Notes under the pieces: generated by a model
The model's input: only the letters and a program-made list of their open reading frames with translations
What the model was told of the DNA's origin: nothing
Database searches by the model: none
Program-made: the position numbers and the translations under genes
DNA from: Ailanthus altissimus
Lineage: Eukaryota; Streptophyta; Magnoliopsida; Sapindales; Simaroubaceae
Reading direction: 5' to 3'
DNA length: 64,000 nt
Assembly: GCA_946807835.1 (NCBI GenBank)
Contig: OX327690.1
Location: 15,100,501-15,164,500, forward strand
Part shown: piece after piece, positions 32,918 to 44,696 of the stretch
How the letters are laid out: every line of letters begins with the position of its first letter
Position numbering within the stretch: the stretch's first letter is position 1

Positions 32918-35201
32918 TGTGAGTGTTGATTATCCTAAGGTGCATACATGTGGGATTTTGTTCATCATTACAAAACATGCATCATATACATATTTGTGTG
33001 CATGTGAAAGTTCAGAAATCTAATTTTCTAAGCAATAACACAATAAAATTTTTATATTATCTCATAAATGAAATTATTAGGATTTGTAGAGAATTACCTT
33101 GGCAAGCCTTTTCTTTTTTGTGTTGCCGGCGATTCGGTAATGATTAAAACTTTCTTAAACTCACTTTGAAGTGATTCTTTGAACAATTCTAGTCTCTAAC
33201 ACTTGGTGGGATTAAAGTAGTTAGAATGGTAACTTTAATTGTGGTGTTAGGATTTTTGTTTAAACTCTTTAAGTAAATAAACTCCCTTATTTTCACTCTT
33301 GAAACAAAACGTTTTTCTCTTTTGTTTTTCCTACCAAGTCTTACTTGAAAGAATAAAAAGGAAAAGTGTTTTGTTATGTTTGAATGTTTTCCAAAGAATG
33401 CCTTGGCCGAAATTCACCACTCCTCCAAGCATAACCTTTATGCATTTTTATTTAAGTGAAAAATGCACATGTCATTACTTTTTCTTTTCATAAAAGAACT
33501 ATACCAAAATGCATTTCTTTAATTTAATTGGACAATGGTTTTGTAAATGAATTAATAAATTCTAAAAAAATATTTATTTCATTAAATAATAAAATGAAAT
33601 ATTTTTCTTGTTTAACTACTTTAATAAAGATTAAAAGCATTTCAATGTAAATATTTTTAAATAAATAATTCAAGCTAAGATAATATTCTCATAATGGCCT
33701 AAGCACCATTTAAAATAATATATTAAAATACATATTTTGTCTAAACAATGTAAGACAAGAAGAAAAATTTTAATTATTTAATTAATCTATTAAAGTAAAT
33801 GTCCAACATATGTCACAAAAATAATAATATAATAAACATCACATGTCTATTCAAGACAAGTGTTCAACACATGCCTTATAAAATAATATAATAAATATCA
33901 TATGTTTATTTACATAAAATAATGTCTAATTATTACAAGAGCCAATGGTTTAATGACATGTGTCAAGAATACATTTTCTAGTAAAAGAGGGACCTATTTG
34001 CAATATTTACAAACTATGTTTTTCAATTTACAAAAAGGTCCTTAAAATGAATCCTACATTTGAAAATCTCTCGGATCGAACCGTTCGACCTGGTTTACTA
34101 CTCCAGTACTCAACGAGTACACTTTATATTATGAGACTCCCTAAGTTCACGCTCGTTTATTTTATAAAATATTTATACAAGCCTGTGAATGATGCCCCCC
34201 CACACGTTACGAATATTATAGAACGACGTGTTGAACCATATAAGCTGAGATTAACCATATCTGTATAATTCTTCCATCATTATACCCTAGATGTGCGGGG
34301 ATATACATCAGCACTATCAAATTTTTATTTGCTCATCCATGAATTTATCTCTAGATTCGTATCTTAATAAATAATACATGCAAACACTTTTACAATATTA
34401 TTTAACCCTACAAGAAACTCATTTCCCGAGTTTATTACTTATGTCTATAAGATTTTCTGAAAGACAATCTTGAAGCATCAGATATACAACTTACCTATGT
34501 AAGCTGACGGATCTCATATCTACTCACACCGAACTCCATGAGCATTGGACCATACCTAGTAACACATAACGGTCAAACAATTAAAGGTCTCTGACATATG
34601 TGGAATCAAAGTATGATGGATTACTTATAAACCCACCTGGCATTCAGGTCAAAGGATCACGACTACTACTCAACTCGAGAATACCTTTTATTGACGGTTT
34701 CATAGGATGTCTATTAGAGGTCCTCATGAGTCTGTTTAGTATTTAGTCCTCATTGAATACACGTATGCTTATACAAGCTTCCATTAAGCTTATAGTTTGC
34801 TAAGATTAACTATTTGGACTATTTAGATATAGACATACACTGATCTATTTATTAAATTTTCACCGATAGATCCGCATCGATAAAATAGACTAGGAGCATA
34901 GTATTTTAGAACATACTTGTATAATGACATTTCTTAACACCATTTATAACCCTTTACAACTATGTCATTACTAATATATTCTAAGGTCTTTATCTCATTT
35001 TAGACAAGACTCTAACTCTTTAGATATTGTTAAATTTTAGCACTGATCTAAACTTTTTTAGATCATATAATGTCTAAAATGTTACAAGCATCTTACCATT
35101 TCAATAAATATAATTAGCGATTAAATGAAATATTAATTGTATAAATATTAAAATTAAATATTTATATAAAATGAGATAGCATGTAAGCACAAATCTCAAC
35201 A
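32918..35201 (-). mobile_element. Solo LTR of the LTR1/young-copia family, inside RNase H of the large copia
   Basis: Its plus-strand start is TGTGAGTGTTGATTATCC and its end CACAAATCTCAACA, against CACAAATCCCAACA in the young element. It is 2284 bp, close to 2254. The flanks GAACT (32913-32917) and GCACT (35202-35206) are a 5-bp target duplication with one change. The host frame reads LRK...FTDLEV across the site on the minus strand. No internal region is present. Confidence 0.8.
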
Positions 35202-35206
35202 GCACT

Positions 35207-37069
35207 TTCTAAGCTATACTGCTTCTTTAGCTATTTCATAAGTTGTTATGTATTCAGCCTCCATGATTGAATCAATAGTATTAGATTGTTTTATACTTCT
35301 TCAAACTTTGGCTCTGTCATCAAAAGTAAACACTGGCCTAGACATCGACTTTTGACTGTTTTTGTTTGATTGAAAATCAGAATCGATATAACCAATAGGG
35401 TTCAAGTCTCCACCACAAGTATATAATTTTTCATTCTTTGAAGATACTTCAGAATTTTCTTCAATGTAATCTAGTGAGCTCATCCAAGATTGGATTAAAA
35501 ATGATTGACTATTTCCATTACATAGAAAATGTTAGGCCTCGTGCACAATATAACGTATATGAAGATGCAAACTACTGAGGCATAGGGAATCCGTCTCATA
35601 TCTTCTTCTTTCTGAAGTATCTTAGGATATTGCTTTTAAAAAAGAACAATTCCATGTTAAGTCAGTAGTTGACTCTTCTTGAAATTTTACATTGAAAATC
35701 ACATAAGCACCTTATCGATATACAATACCTAAGATAGTGCGAAGATTCTATTCATGTGATTTCAAATAATTTGGATCCCAAGGATATAACTCGCATTTCC
35801 CAAATATTTCTTGTTCAACCAGCCACTATTTTACATTAGATAATATTACTATCATTCCCAATAAGTAGAATGTCATACACTAGAAAAATTTTATTTTTAC
35901 TCTTGATGTACTTTGTGTATACAAGGTTCATCAGGATTCTAATTAAAACCATAATATTTGATTATCTCATTAAATATTAAGTTTCAAGATCTTAAAGCTT
36001 GCATAAGTTCATAAATGAACTTAAGAAACTTACAGATTTTCTGCTCCTGGCCTTCCGTCACGAAGTCCTCTAGTTGTACTTATGTAGATGCTTTCTTCAA
36101 GGCCATTCAAAAAGGCTGTCTTAACATCCATATTCCATATCTCATAATCGAGGTATGCTAAAATGGGCAAGAGAAGGCAATTGGATTTGAGTATGGCTAC
36201 TGGCGAGAAAGTCTCCTCATAGTCGACTCTCTCTTTTAGGATATAACCCTTTGCAACTAACTTTATTTTCAAAGTCTCTACTTTTTCATCCATGCTTATT
36301 TTCTTCTTGAAGATCCATTTGCATTTAATAGTCTTGACATCTTCAGGTGGATTTATAAGCTGCCATTGAATTATGGTACATAGACTCCATTTCTTGGTTC
36401 ATAGATTCTTGCCATTTTTCTTTATCAAAATCTTCCATTACATGTTTGTATGCTAATTGATTGTCTTGGCTTATGTTGAATACAACTACTTGTGCTTTTC
36501 ATCCTCTTTGTAATAAACAGGTAGTCTTACTATTCTCCTTCTACGTCGAGGTCATAAGGTTTTCTAGTTAGGATTGATGGTTATTTGACTTTGTCATTTA
36601 CTAACTTTTGACGGTAAAGGTATGTTCTTATTAGAAAACATTTTCTCTAATACAACCTTACTGCAAGGTTTAAAGTTTACTATATAGTTATTCTCAAGGA
36701 AAATTTCGTTTGTCGATATAATCACCTTCTTTTCTTGAGGACTATAAAATAAACCCCCTCTTATCCCTTTATGATACTTTACAAATAGACACTTTAGTTC
36801 GCAGTTCTAACTTTTCAGTCTTTCTTTTCATCATGTGTCAGGCACTCCCATATGTAAAAATACATAAAGTAGGTTTACTACTATTTCACATATCTAAGGG
36901 TGTACTCTAGATAGATGTGAAAAGTACTACATTAAAATATAAACCATGGTTTGTATTGCATATCCCTAAAATGAGAATGGCAGTGAGGAGTGGTTATTAT
37001 AGACCTAACTATATCCAACAAGGTTCTACTCCATTCTACTATAGTGTTCTATGTGTTATAAGTTGGGAT
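35207..37069 (-). pseudogene. RT-RNase H and integrase C-terminal remnant of the large copia
   Basis: Minus-strand pieces include MEAEYITTYEIAKEAV followed by a stop (RNase H), IGYIDSDFQSNKNSQKS (35300-35480), LVYDILL where YVDD is expected (about 35880), and YEETFSPVAILK with MDVKTAFLNG (36030-36290, RT N-terminal half). Further right are KGIRGGLFYSP and FLENNYIVNF (36640-36790), as in the region between integrase and RT. Several stops and small indels break the frame, and the RT active-site Asp pair is damaged. The piece ends at the target copy (37070-37074) of the young copia. Confidence 0.75.
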
Positions 37070-37074
37070 AGAAT

Positions 37075-39328
37075 TATTGTGTGATATGGTGTGTGATGTG
37101 TATAGATGTGTATAATTTCAAAAATTAAATACGCAACGGAAGTATTCATACATATTAAACAATATGTAACATATTCAAGCATGTATGATCATTCAAGTAC
37201 ATATATATCTCATATATATATATTTCATGCATGATATAAAATGAATAACAAATAAATAACCTACCCAGATATGAAGGTAGCTTTACAAATCTTCAAGAAC
37301 TCCAAGCTTCAATTTGTTGAGCTCACCTTGAAGTGTTCCCTTGCACAATTCTAGTTCACAACTAAATCCGGTGGGATTGTGAAGCTAGAATGGCAGCCTT
37401 GAATTTCCAGCAAATGATTATTTTAACACTTAAAACAATTTGTCCTTTTGATTACTACCAAGAGATGAGAAGAATTGGGTGTTTTCTATAGTTCTTTACA
37501 ACTCTATATGTTGTAGCTTGGTAAGCCTTTGCATTTTCTCTCAACACTTTGAGAAAAACACTTAGGAAAAGCTCTCAATCCTCTCTCTTTTCTCCTAGTA
37601 CGAATTTCACTCTATCTTGCACACATTGAATTCTTTCAATTCTTTCTTAAGTGCAAAGAATGATTTCTCTTAGTGCTCCACCACCACTTAACCATGTTTG
37701 CCATTACAAACATTAATCTATCATATTTTTCACTCACCAATTTGATTCAACCAATTGAATCAATTTCTAGAGAGTAAATGGCATTTAATCAATGTTAAGT
37801 GGTTTTACCACTTCCTTAGTGCATCATTTAAGAATTACAAAGTAGTAAACTTTCCTTATTATTAATAACAAGTGCATTCTCCATTAGTAAATGGTGTTTG
37901 CCATTTATTCCAATTAATAATAATAATTTGATTAATATATAAAATATTAATAATTCAAAACTATTTTGAATATTTACATTTACCATATATGTATTTACCA
38001 AGCAAGGTAAATAGGTAAATACATGGTAAATAATTTATGGAGCAAGATTATGTCACTTGTCAAATTTCTTATTGGTTAACAACTCTTGTAAACCAATAAT
38101 GTGTTTTACCTTCAATTATTGACAAGTGAATAATAAAAGGAATCTAGAAACATTTTTCATTTTGCTGAAAATTGTTGGATTAATTATTCAATCCAATTCG
38201 CCGCCCTAGTGCACAACGAGTACACTTCATATTGTGAGACTCTCTAGGTCCATGCCCAATTTGTCATATGAAACTATTTCACACGTCCGTGAACAATGTC
38301 CCACACACATGTTACAGATATTACAAAACGGCGCATTAGACCATACAATTTGAGGTTATAACATATTCGTATAATCCTTCCATCATAAATATCCTAGAAG
38401 AGCGGAGATATAGATCAACACCGTCAAGTCTCCATGTGCTCAACCATAAACTTATCTCTAGATTTGTATTTCAATAAATAATATCCATAAACACTTTCAC
38501 GATATTATTTTCCCAAGAAATTCTTGGATGTCTGCTTATGGCCATAAGACTTTCTGAAATACAATCTTAGAGTTACATGATATTTTACTCACCCAATTGA
38601 GTTGATGGATCCCATATCTGTACACACCGGACTCCATGAGCATCGGATCATACCCAGCGACACCCAGCGGTCAGACCATGAAAGGTATCTGACATGTGTG
38701 GAACCAAAGTATGATGGATCACTCACAAGTCCACCGTAGCACTCAGGTCTAAGGACCACGAATACTACTCAACTCGAAAGATCCTCCATTGACGGCTTTA
38801 TGGGATGTCTATTGGAGATCTTTGTGAGTCTGTTCAATATTCAGTCCTTACTGAATACTTGTATCTCTATACGAGTTTCCACTAAACTCATGGTCTGCTA
38901 AGACTAACCATCTGGACTATCTAGATATAGACATACACTGATCTATATATATATTAAGATCTTCACTAGCAGACCCGCATTAGTGAAGGTAGATCAGGAA
39001 CATTAAATTTAAGAACATATTTGCATAACAACATTTCTTAGCACCATTTGCAACCCATTGCAACTATGTCATTATTAATATATTCTTAGGTCTTTGTCCC
39101 ATTTCAGACAAGGCTCTAACTTTTTAGATTTTACTAACTCTTAGTTCTGATCTAAACTCATTTAGATCAGATATGAATTCGTTCAGATCATACAATGTCT
39201 AAAACGTTACAAGCATCTTACTATATTTATAAACAAAATAATTAGTGATATATTGAAATCATAAATGTATAAACATAAAGCAAATATTTATACATAAAAG
39301 GGATGGCACGTAAGCACAAATCCCAACA
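37075..39328 (-). repeat. 3' LTR of the young copia
   Basis: Plus-strand ends TATTGTGTGATATGG (a changed TGTTGTGTAATATGG) and CAAATCCCAACA. The minus-strand TATA/R region corresponds to the segment that is repeated five times in LTR1. Confidence 0.95.
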
Positions 39329-39338
39329 ACTCCCACTT
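39329..39338 (-). other. Polypurine tract of the young copia
   Basis: Minus strand AAGTGGGAGT immediately before the LTR start TGTTGGGATT. Confidence 0.85.
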
Positions 39339-39341
39339 GCT

Positions 39342-42300
39342 TTAGTGCCATTCACGATGGTATCTTATACCCATTGACTCCACATGTCTTTCAAATATTT
39401 TTGGAGTTAAGGCTTTAGTAAGTGGGTCCGCTACATTATTCATAGAGTCTACTCTACGAACTATTACATCTCCTCTAGCCAAGATTTCTCTTATGATATG
39501 GTATTTTCTTTCCACATGCTTAGACTTTTGGTGTGCTCTTGGCTCTTTTGCTTGTGCAATGGCTCCGTTGTTATCGCAAAACAATGGTATAGGATCCATT
39601 GAACTCGAAACTATTCCAAGTTCAGCGATAAACTTGCGTATCCAAACCGCTTCTTTTGCTGCTTCTGATGCTGCAATATATTCTGCCTCTGTTGTGGAAT
39701 CAGCGGTTGATGATTGTTTGTTACTCTTCCAACTAACTGCAGCACCATTGAGAATGAATACATATCCAGATGTAGACTTTCTATCATCTAGATCAGATTG
39801 AAAATCTGAATCTGTGTATCTTCTCAACACTAGGTCATTTTCTCCATAAATCAAAAACTTGTCCTTAGTACCCTTAAGATATTTTAGGACATGTTTCACT
39901 GCCATTCAATGGCCTTCGCCTGGATCAGACTGATAGCGGCTTGTAACACTTACAGTCATACTGATATCAAGTCTCGTACACATCATGGCATACATCAGAC
40001 TTCCCACAGCTGATGCATAAGGTATACTAGACATTCTAACCTTTTCATCTTCACTCTGAGGACACATTTTCCTCGAAAGATGAATGCCATGTCTAAAAGG
40101 TATGTTAACTGTCTTACAGTTACTGAAACTATACCTTTCCAAGACATTATCTATGTACGATGATTGGGAGAGTCCTATAAGCCTCCTAGCTCTATCTCTA
40201 TAAAGCTTTATACCTAGTATATAGGAAGCCTCTCCCAAATCCTTCATGGAGAAATTCTTACTTAGGTAACTTTTGACTGATTATAACATACCAATATCAT
40301 TTCCGATAATGAGTATGTCATCCACATATAGAACCAAGAAGACTACCATACTCCCACTGCTCTTTTTATACACACATGATTCTTCTTCGTTCTTGATGAA
40401 ACCAGACCCTCTGATTACCTCATCAAAACGAAGATTTCAGCTTCGGGAAGCTTGCTTAAGTCCATAGATAGACTTCTTCAGTTTACATATTAGACCAGAA
40501 GTTTGGCTGGATGTAAAACCTTCGGGTTGTTCCATATAGATTTCTTCCTCAAGATATCCATTTAAGAACGTTGTTTTCACATCCATTTGCCAAATTTCAT
40601 AGTCATAATATGCAGCAATTGCTAGTAAAATCCGAATTGACTTAAGCATCGCTACTGGTGAGAAGGTTTCCTCATAGTCGATCCCAGATCGTTGAGTATA
40701 ACCTTTCGCCACCAATCGGGCTTTGAAAGTCTCCACTTTCCCATCGAGCCCACGCTTCCGCTTGTAGATCCATTTACAACCGATAGGAACAATTCCTTCA
40801 GGAAGCTCAACCAAGTCCCAGACTTGATTGTGATGCATAGAGTCAATTTCAGATTTCATGGCCTCTTGCCATTTTCCCGAATCGATGTCCAACATCGCCT
40901 CTTTGTAAGTTAAAGGATCATTTTTTTCAATCAAGAAAACATCAAGAGCACCTTTAGATATGGAACCATACCTTTCAGGTGGCCTTGATATCCTTTCTGA
41001 CTTACGTGGAGGGTGTGTCAAAGGTATTCTGCTTGATTGAGCCTGAAGTTCCATTGTTGGTTCATTTTCATTCTGATTGAGTTCATCTAACTCAATCTTT
41101 CTACAATCTCCACGATTCAGGAGAAACTCTTTCTCTAGAAAAGTGGCATAATGAGATACAAACACGTTTCGTTCCTCTAGATCATAGAATTAGTATCCCA
41201 TTAAATTCTTGGGATATCCAATGAACCTGTACTTGTAACCTTTAGGTGCAAGTTTATCCTGTTGCGTAACTTTTACGTAAGCATGACAACCCCAAATCTT
41301 AACATATTTAAGACTTGGTTTCCTTCCAGTCCATATCTCATGTGGAGTGGATGGAATGACTTTTGATGGAACTCTATTCAATAAATGAGCAGCAGTTTCT
41401 AGTGCATATCCCCACAGATATTTAGGGAGATCAGTGAAGCTCATCATCGATCGAACCATATCCAATAAAGTCCGATTCCTCCTCTCCGAAACACCATTGT
41501 GTTGTAGAGTACCTGGAGGACTATATTGAGCGAGAATCCCATTCTCCTTTAAATAATCTGAAAATTCACTGCTCATGTATTCACCCCCTCGATCTGATCT
41601 AAGGCATTTGATATACATTCCGGTTTGTTTCTCTATTTCATTTCGAAACTCTTTGAACTTTTCAAAAGTTTCTGACTTGTGTTTGATAAGAAACATATAT
41701 CCATATCCTGACAGATCATCGATAAAGATAACAAAGTATCGAAAACCACCCATAGCAGTGTGATTCATTGGACCACATACATCACTATGTATTAGTTCCA
41801 ATAAATTAGTGGCACGGTGTCCAACACCAATAAATGGAGCCTTGGTCATTTTCCCTTGAATACAAGATTCACAAACTGGATATGATTCTATGGTCAGATC
41901 AGGTATCCGACCATCCTTAACCAGACGGGATAGGCGTCTTACCCCTATATGACCTAATCTCATATGCCACATTTCTATATCATTTAAAGTTCCCGCACTA
42001 TTTTTAGCATTCACTTGTACATTCATGACATTTCCTGTTGTATCTAATATGTAATGCCCATTTATCAACTGACATTCAGCTAATAAAACATTATTCAAAT
42101 CATACAAGCATAAGGAACGATTCCTAACACGCATATGATATCCTTCATTGTCCAATACAGGAATTGAAATAATTTGCCGGATAATGTTTGGCACATAATA
42201 ACAATTATTCAATACAACAATTTTATTACATGGAAGCATCAAATTGAAACATCCAATAGCCTCGACCTGTAGGAAATTTCCATTTCCAACACGAAGCTAT

Positions 42301-43283
42301 ACTTCTCCTGGTTGTAACTTTTTAACTTCCTTCAGACCCTGCAACACATTGCAGATGTGAAAAGGACAAGCGGTATCTAATACCTAACCAAAGCTAGCAT
42401 CAAATGCTAAGGAAATATCAATAAAAGGCAAGTGTATACCTGATGGTGTCTTCTTAATCATGGCAAGGTACTTTGGGCAGTTTCGCTTCCAATGCCCATC
42501 CTCACTGCAATGGAAACATTTTCCACTTGCTTTGTTCTTTCGTGGGTGCTTGGATATGTATTGCTTTCGAAGACCCATTCTAGGTGCATGCATTATTTTC
42601 CGTTTATTCTTTCCTTTGGAATTCTTAGAAGTCCTTCGGGTAGATGATGAAGCACCCTGAACATAGAGGACCGAGCCCCCTTTGTTCATGTCCTCCTGAG
42701 CAGTTATTAGCATATTATGCAGTTCAACATAAGTAGGAGTCAATCCTTGCATATTGTAATTCATTATGAACGGTGCAAATGACCCTGGAAGTGATTGAAG
42801 AATCAAGCTATTCCCCAATCCATTGCTCAGTATAAGATCCATGGTCTCCAACCTCTCAATGTATGAAATCATTTTGAGGACATGAGGACTTACTGGACTG
42901 CCCTCGGGTAGTTTAGCTTGAAAAAGCGATTTGGCAACCCTATACATTTCAAATTAAGGTCGGTCACCAAATAACTCTTTCAGGTGGAGCATGATACTCC
43001 CAGCATTGTCCATGTGGACATGCTCCATTTGGAGCTCCGTAGACATAGACCCGAGAATGTACGATTTGACTTTCAAATCGTCATCCAACCATTTCCGATA
43101 TGTCTCCTTTTCTTCTGAGGAAGCATTATCAGAAATAGCTTGTGGCATGCGCTGATCAATAACATATCCAAGCTTTTCAGAATCTAGAACTATTCTGAGA
43201 TTCATAAGCCAATTAGCACAATTTTTTACACCTTTTAGTTGGTGCGCATCAAGGATGCGAGCTAAAGTGTTGTTTGAAGCCAT
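39342..43283 (-). pseudogene. Copia gag-pol polyprotein, one frame with seven stop codons
   Basis: From ATG at 43283 (MASNNTLARILDAHQLKG) the frame runs 1314 codons to 39342 without a frameshift. Gag ends with a zinc knuckle CFHCSEDGHWKRNC (42518-42477). Protease reads DTAC at 42377 rather than the usual DTGC. Integrase has the HMRLGHIG/CESC zinc-binding part, the DVCGPM and FIDDLSGY acidic motifs and ERRNRTLLDM. RT has MDVKTTFLNGYLEEEIY and YVDD (40328-40317), and RNase H is complete to its end (TEAEYIAASEAAKEAVW, NVADPLTKAL). Stops are at 42956-42954 TAA, 42386-42384 TAG, 42299-42297 TAG, 41192-41190 TAA, 40439-40437 TGA, 40283-40281 TAA and 39908-39906 TGA. At least three fall where Trp is expected (GWVLDT, RSWNL and HWMAV contexts). 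Confidence 0.9.
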
Positions 43284-43503
43284 TTGATCTTCACAAGACA
43301 AAAGAAAAAGATGTTAGCGGAGTATTTCAATCACTAATAAATAACGTTTTAGATCATGGGTATAACAGTTATACAATTTTTAATCTAAAAACGCCCTCCC
43401 ACTATTTTACGTAATCCCTTTAACCTCTTAAACAGGAAAACGATAGTTTAAGAATTCTTTAAACTATATAGTGAAAAGTGGATCCCTTTGGCATTTACTT
43501 CAG

Positions 43504-43796
43504 CCGCACACTATAGTGATCTAGGCCTTAGTAAACCCAAAAGGTAGACAACTCTTATCAATTGCATCTCATGCAACTCTTAACACTTGATCCTAAACAC
43601 ATCTTATCCGCACACTTTAGCGATCTAGGATAAGTGTATTCCAGATTTACTTATCAATCATTAAATATATGTTATTGTTATTAACCGCACACTTTAGCGA
43701 TCTAGGGTAATACTTTAACATATATTTATCACATCTAATGTTTAAACGATATAGCCCAAGTCACACCAATCAATCCCTCACACTTTAGCGATCTTG
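43504..43796 (-). repeat. Four copies of a 22-bp motif in the copia leader
   Basis: CCGCACACTTTAGCGATCTAGG occurs at 43608-43629 and 43685-43706, with variants at 43504-43525 (CTATAGTGATC) and 43776-43796 (CTCACACTTTAGCGATCTTG). Spacings are 104, 77 and about 91 bp. All lie in the untranslated leader between the PBS and gag. Role unknown; packaging or leader RNA structure are possibilities. Confidence 0.85.
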
Positions 43797-44099
43797 AAAA
43801 AGAATCGAAGTGACTTGTCTAATACCGTATTGATAAGACGGATCATATTTAACATTATCTCATAATGAAAATATTACAATCTGATTAAGAGAGATTTTAT
43901 TACATACTCATTTCATCCAAATGAATAATATAGATCATTTATACATAAAGAAATACGCAATCACAACTAACCCCCACCAATAGGGCTCCCATTGTGATTA
44001 TCAGCGTATTTTAATGATCACATCATGTTATGAAAACTATTGAAGTACAATACAGCAATAAAATAAGTCAAAACATGATAAATAAATAAAAAAAAATTT

Positions 44100-44470
44100 C
44101 CAGAAACAGTGATGAACGCTGCGGCGCTGAAACACGGGCGCTGCAGTGTTCATAAAATTAATCAGGCCGCGGGGGCGCCCAGAAATGAGCGCCGCGGCGC
44201 TGGCCAAACAACGGGCTGGCGCTGCAGTGCCCATATCCCAGCGCCTCAGCGCTCAATTCCAGTATGTGGGCGCTGCAGCGATCATAGCCTGTCGCCGGGG
44301 CGCTGGCCAAAATTAGGTTGGCGCCGCAGCGACCTTAAGCTAGCGCCTTAGCGCTGAATTCTAGTATGTGGGTGCCGCAGCGCTCATAGATTATCGCCAG
44401 GGCGCTGGCCAAAATTAGGCTGGCGCCGCAGCGACCATCAGATAGCGCCTCAGCGCTGGACACTGTTACT
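44100..44470 (-). repeat. GC-rich 102-bp tandem repeats in the copia leader
   Basis: GCGCTGGCCAAA recurs at about 44198, 44300 and 44402. Between copies lie TGGCGCCGCAGCGACC, AGCGCCTCAGCGCT, AATTCTAGTATGTGGG and CGCTGCAGCG, so the unit is about 102 bp with roughly 3.5 copies. The block is far richer in G+C, CpG and CHG than anything around it, and full of short palindromes that could fold in RNA. It lies between the PBS and gag. Apparent reading frames inside it have no other support. Confidence 0.9.
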
Positions 44471-44682
44471 GTGTCCGGTGCACTAAAATCAATTTTCTTT
44501 TGTTCCGGCACCCAAATAACCCGATTTAAAACATGATCATATCATATAAAAAATTTTAAATACCAATATATCCAAGAATTCATAAAATATCAACATGTTC
44601 AATCTTAAACATCAACATGCTTGAAATCAAACATCAACATGTTAACTACAACAACATCAAACAGCAAACACCATATCAGCAT

Positions 44683-44694
44683 GCTCTGATACCA
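44683..44694 (-). other. Primer-binding site of the young copia, initiator tRNA-Met type
   Basis: Minus strand TGGTATCAGAGC lies two bases inside the 5' LTR (which ends ...TTACACAACA). It is the same primer class as in the gypsy derivative. Confidence 0.95.
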
Positions 44695-44696
44695 CT

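Noticed and set aside
44037..44351. Open frames in the GC-rich leader repeats
   Set aside because: GC-rich repeats open frames by lowering stop frequency; the region is untranslated leader of a copia element.
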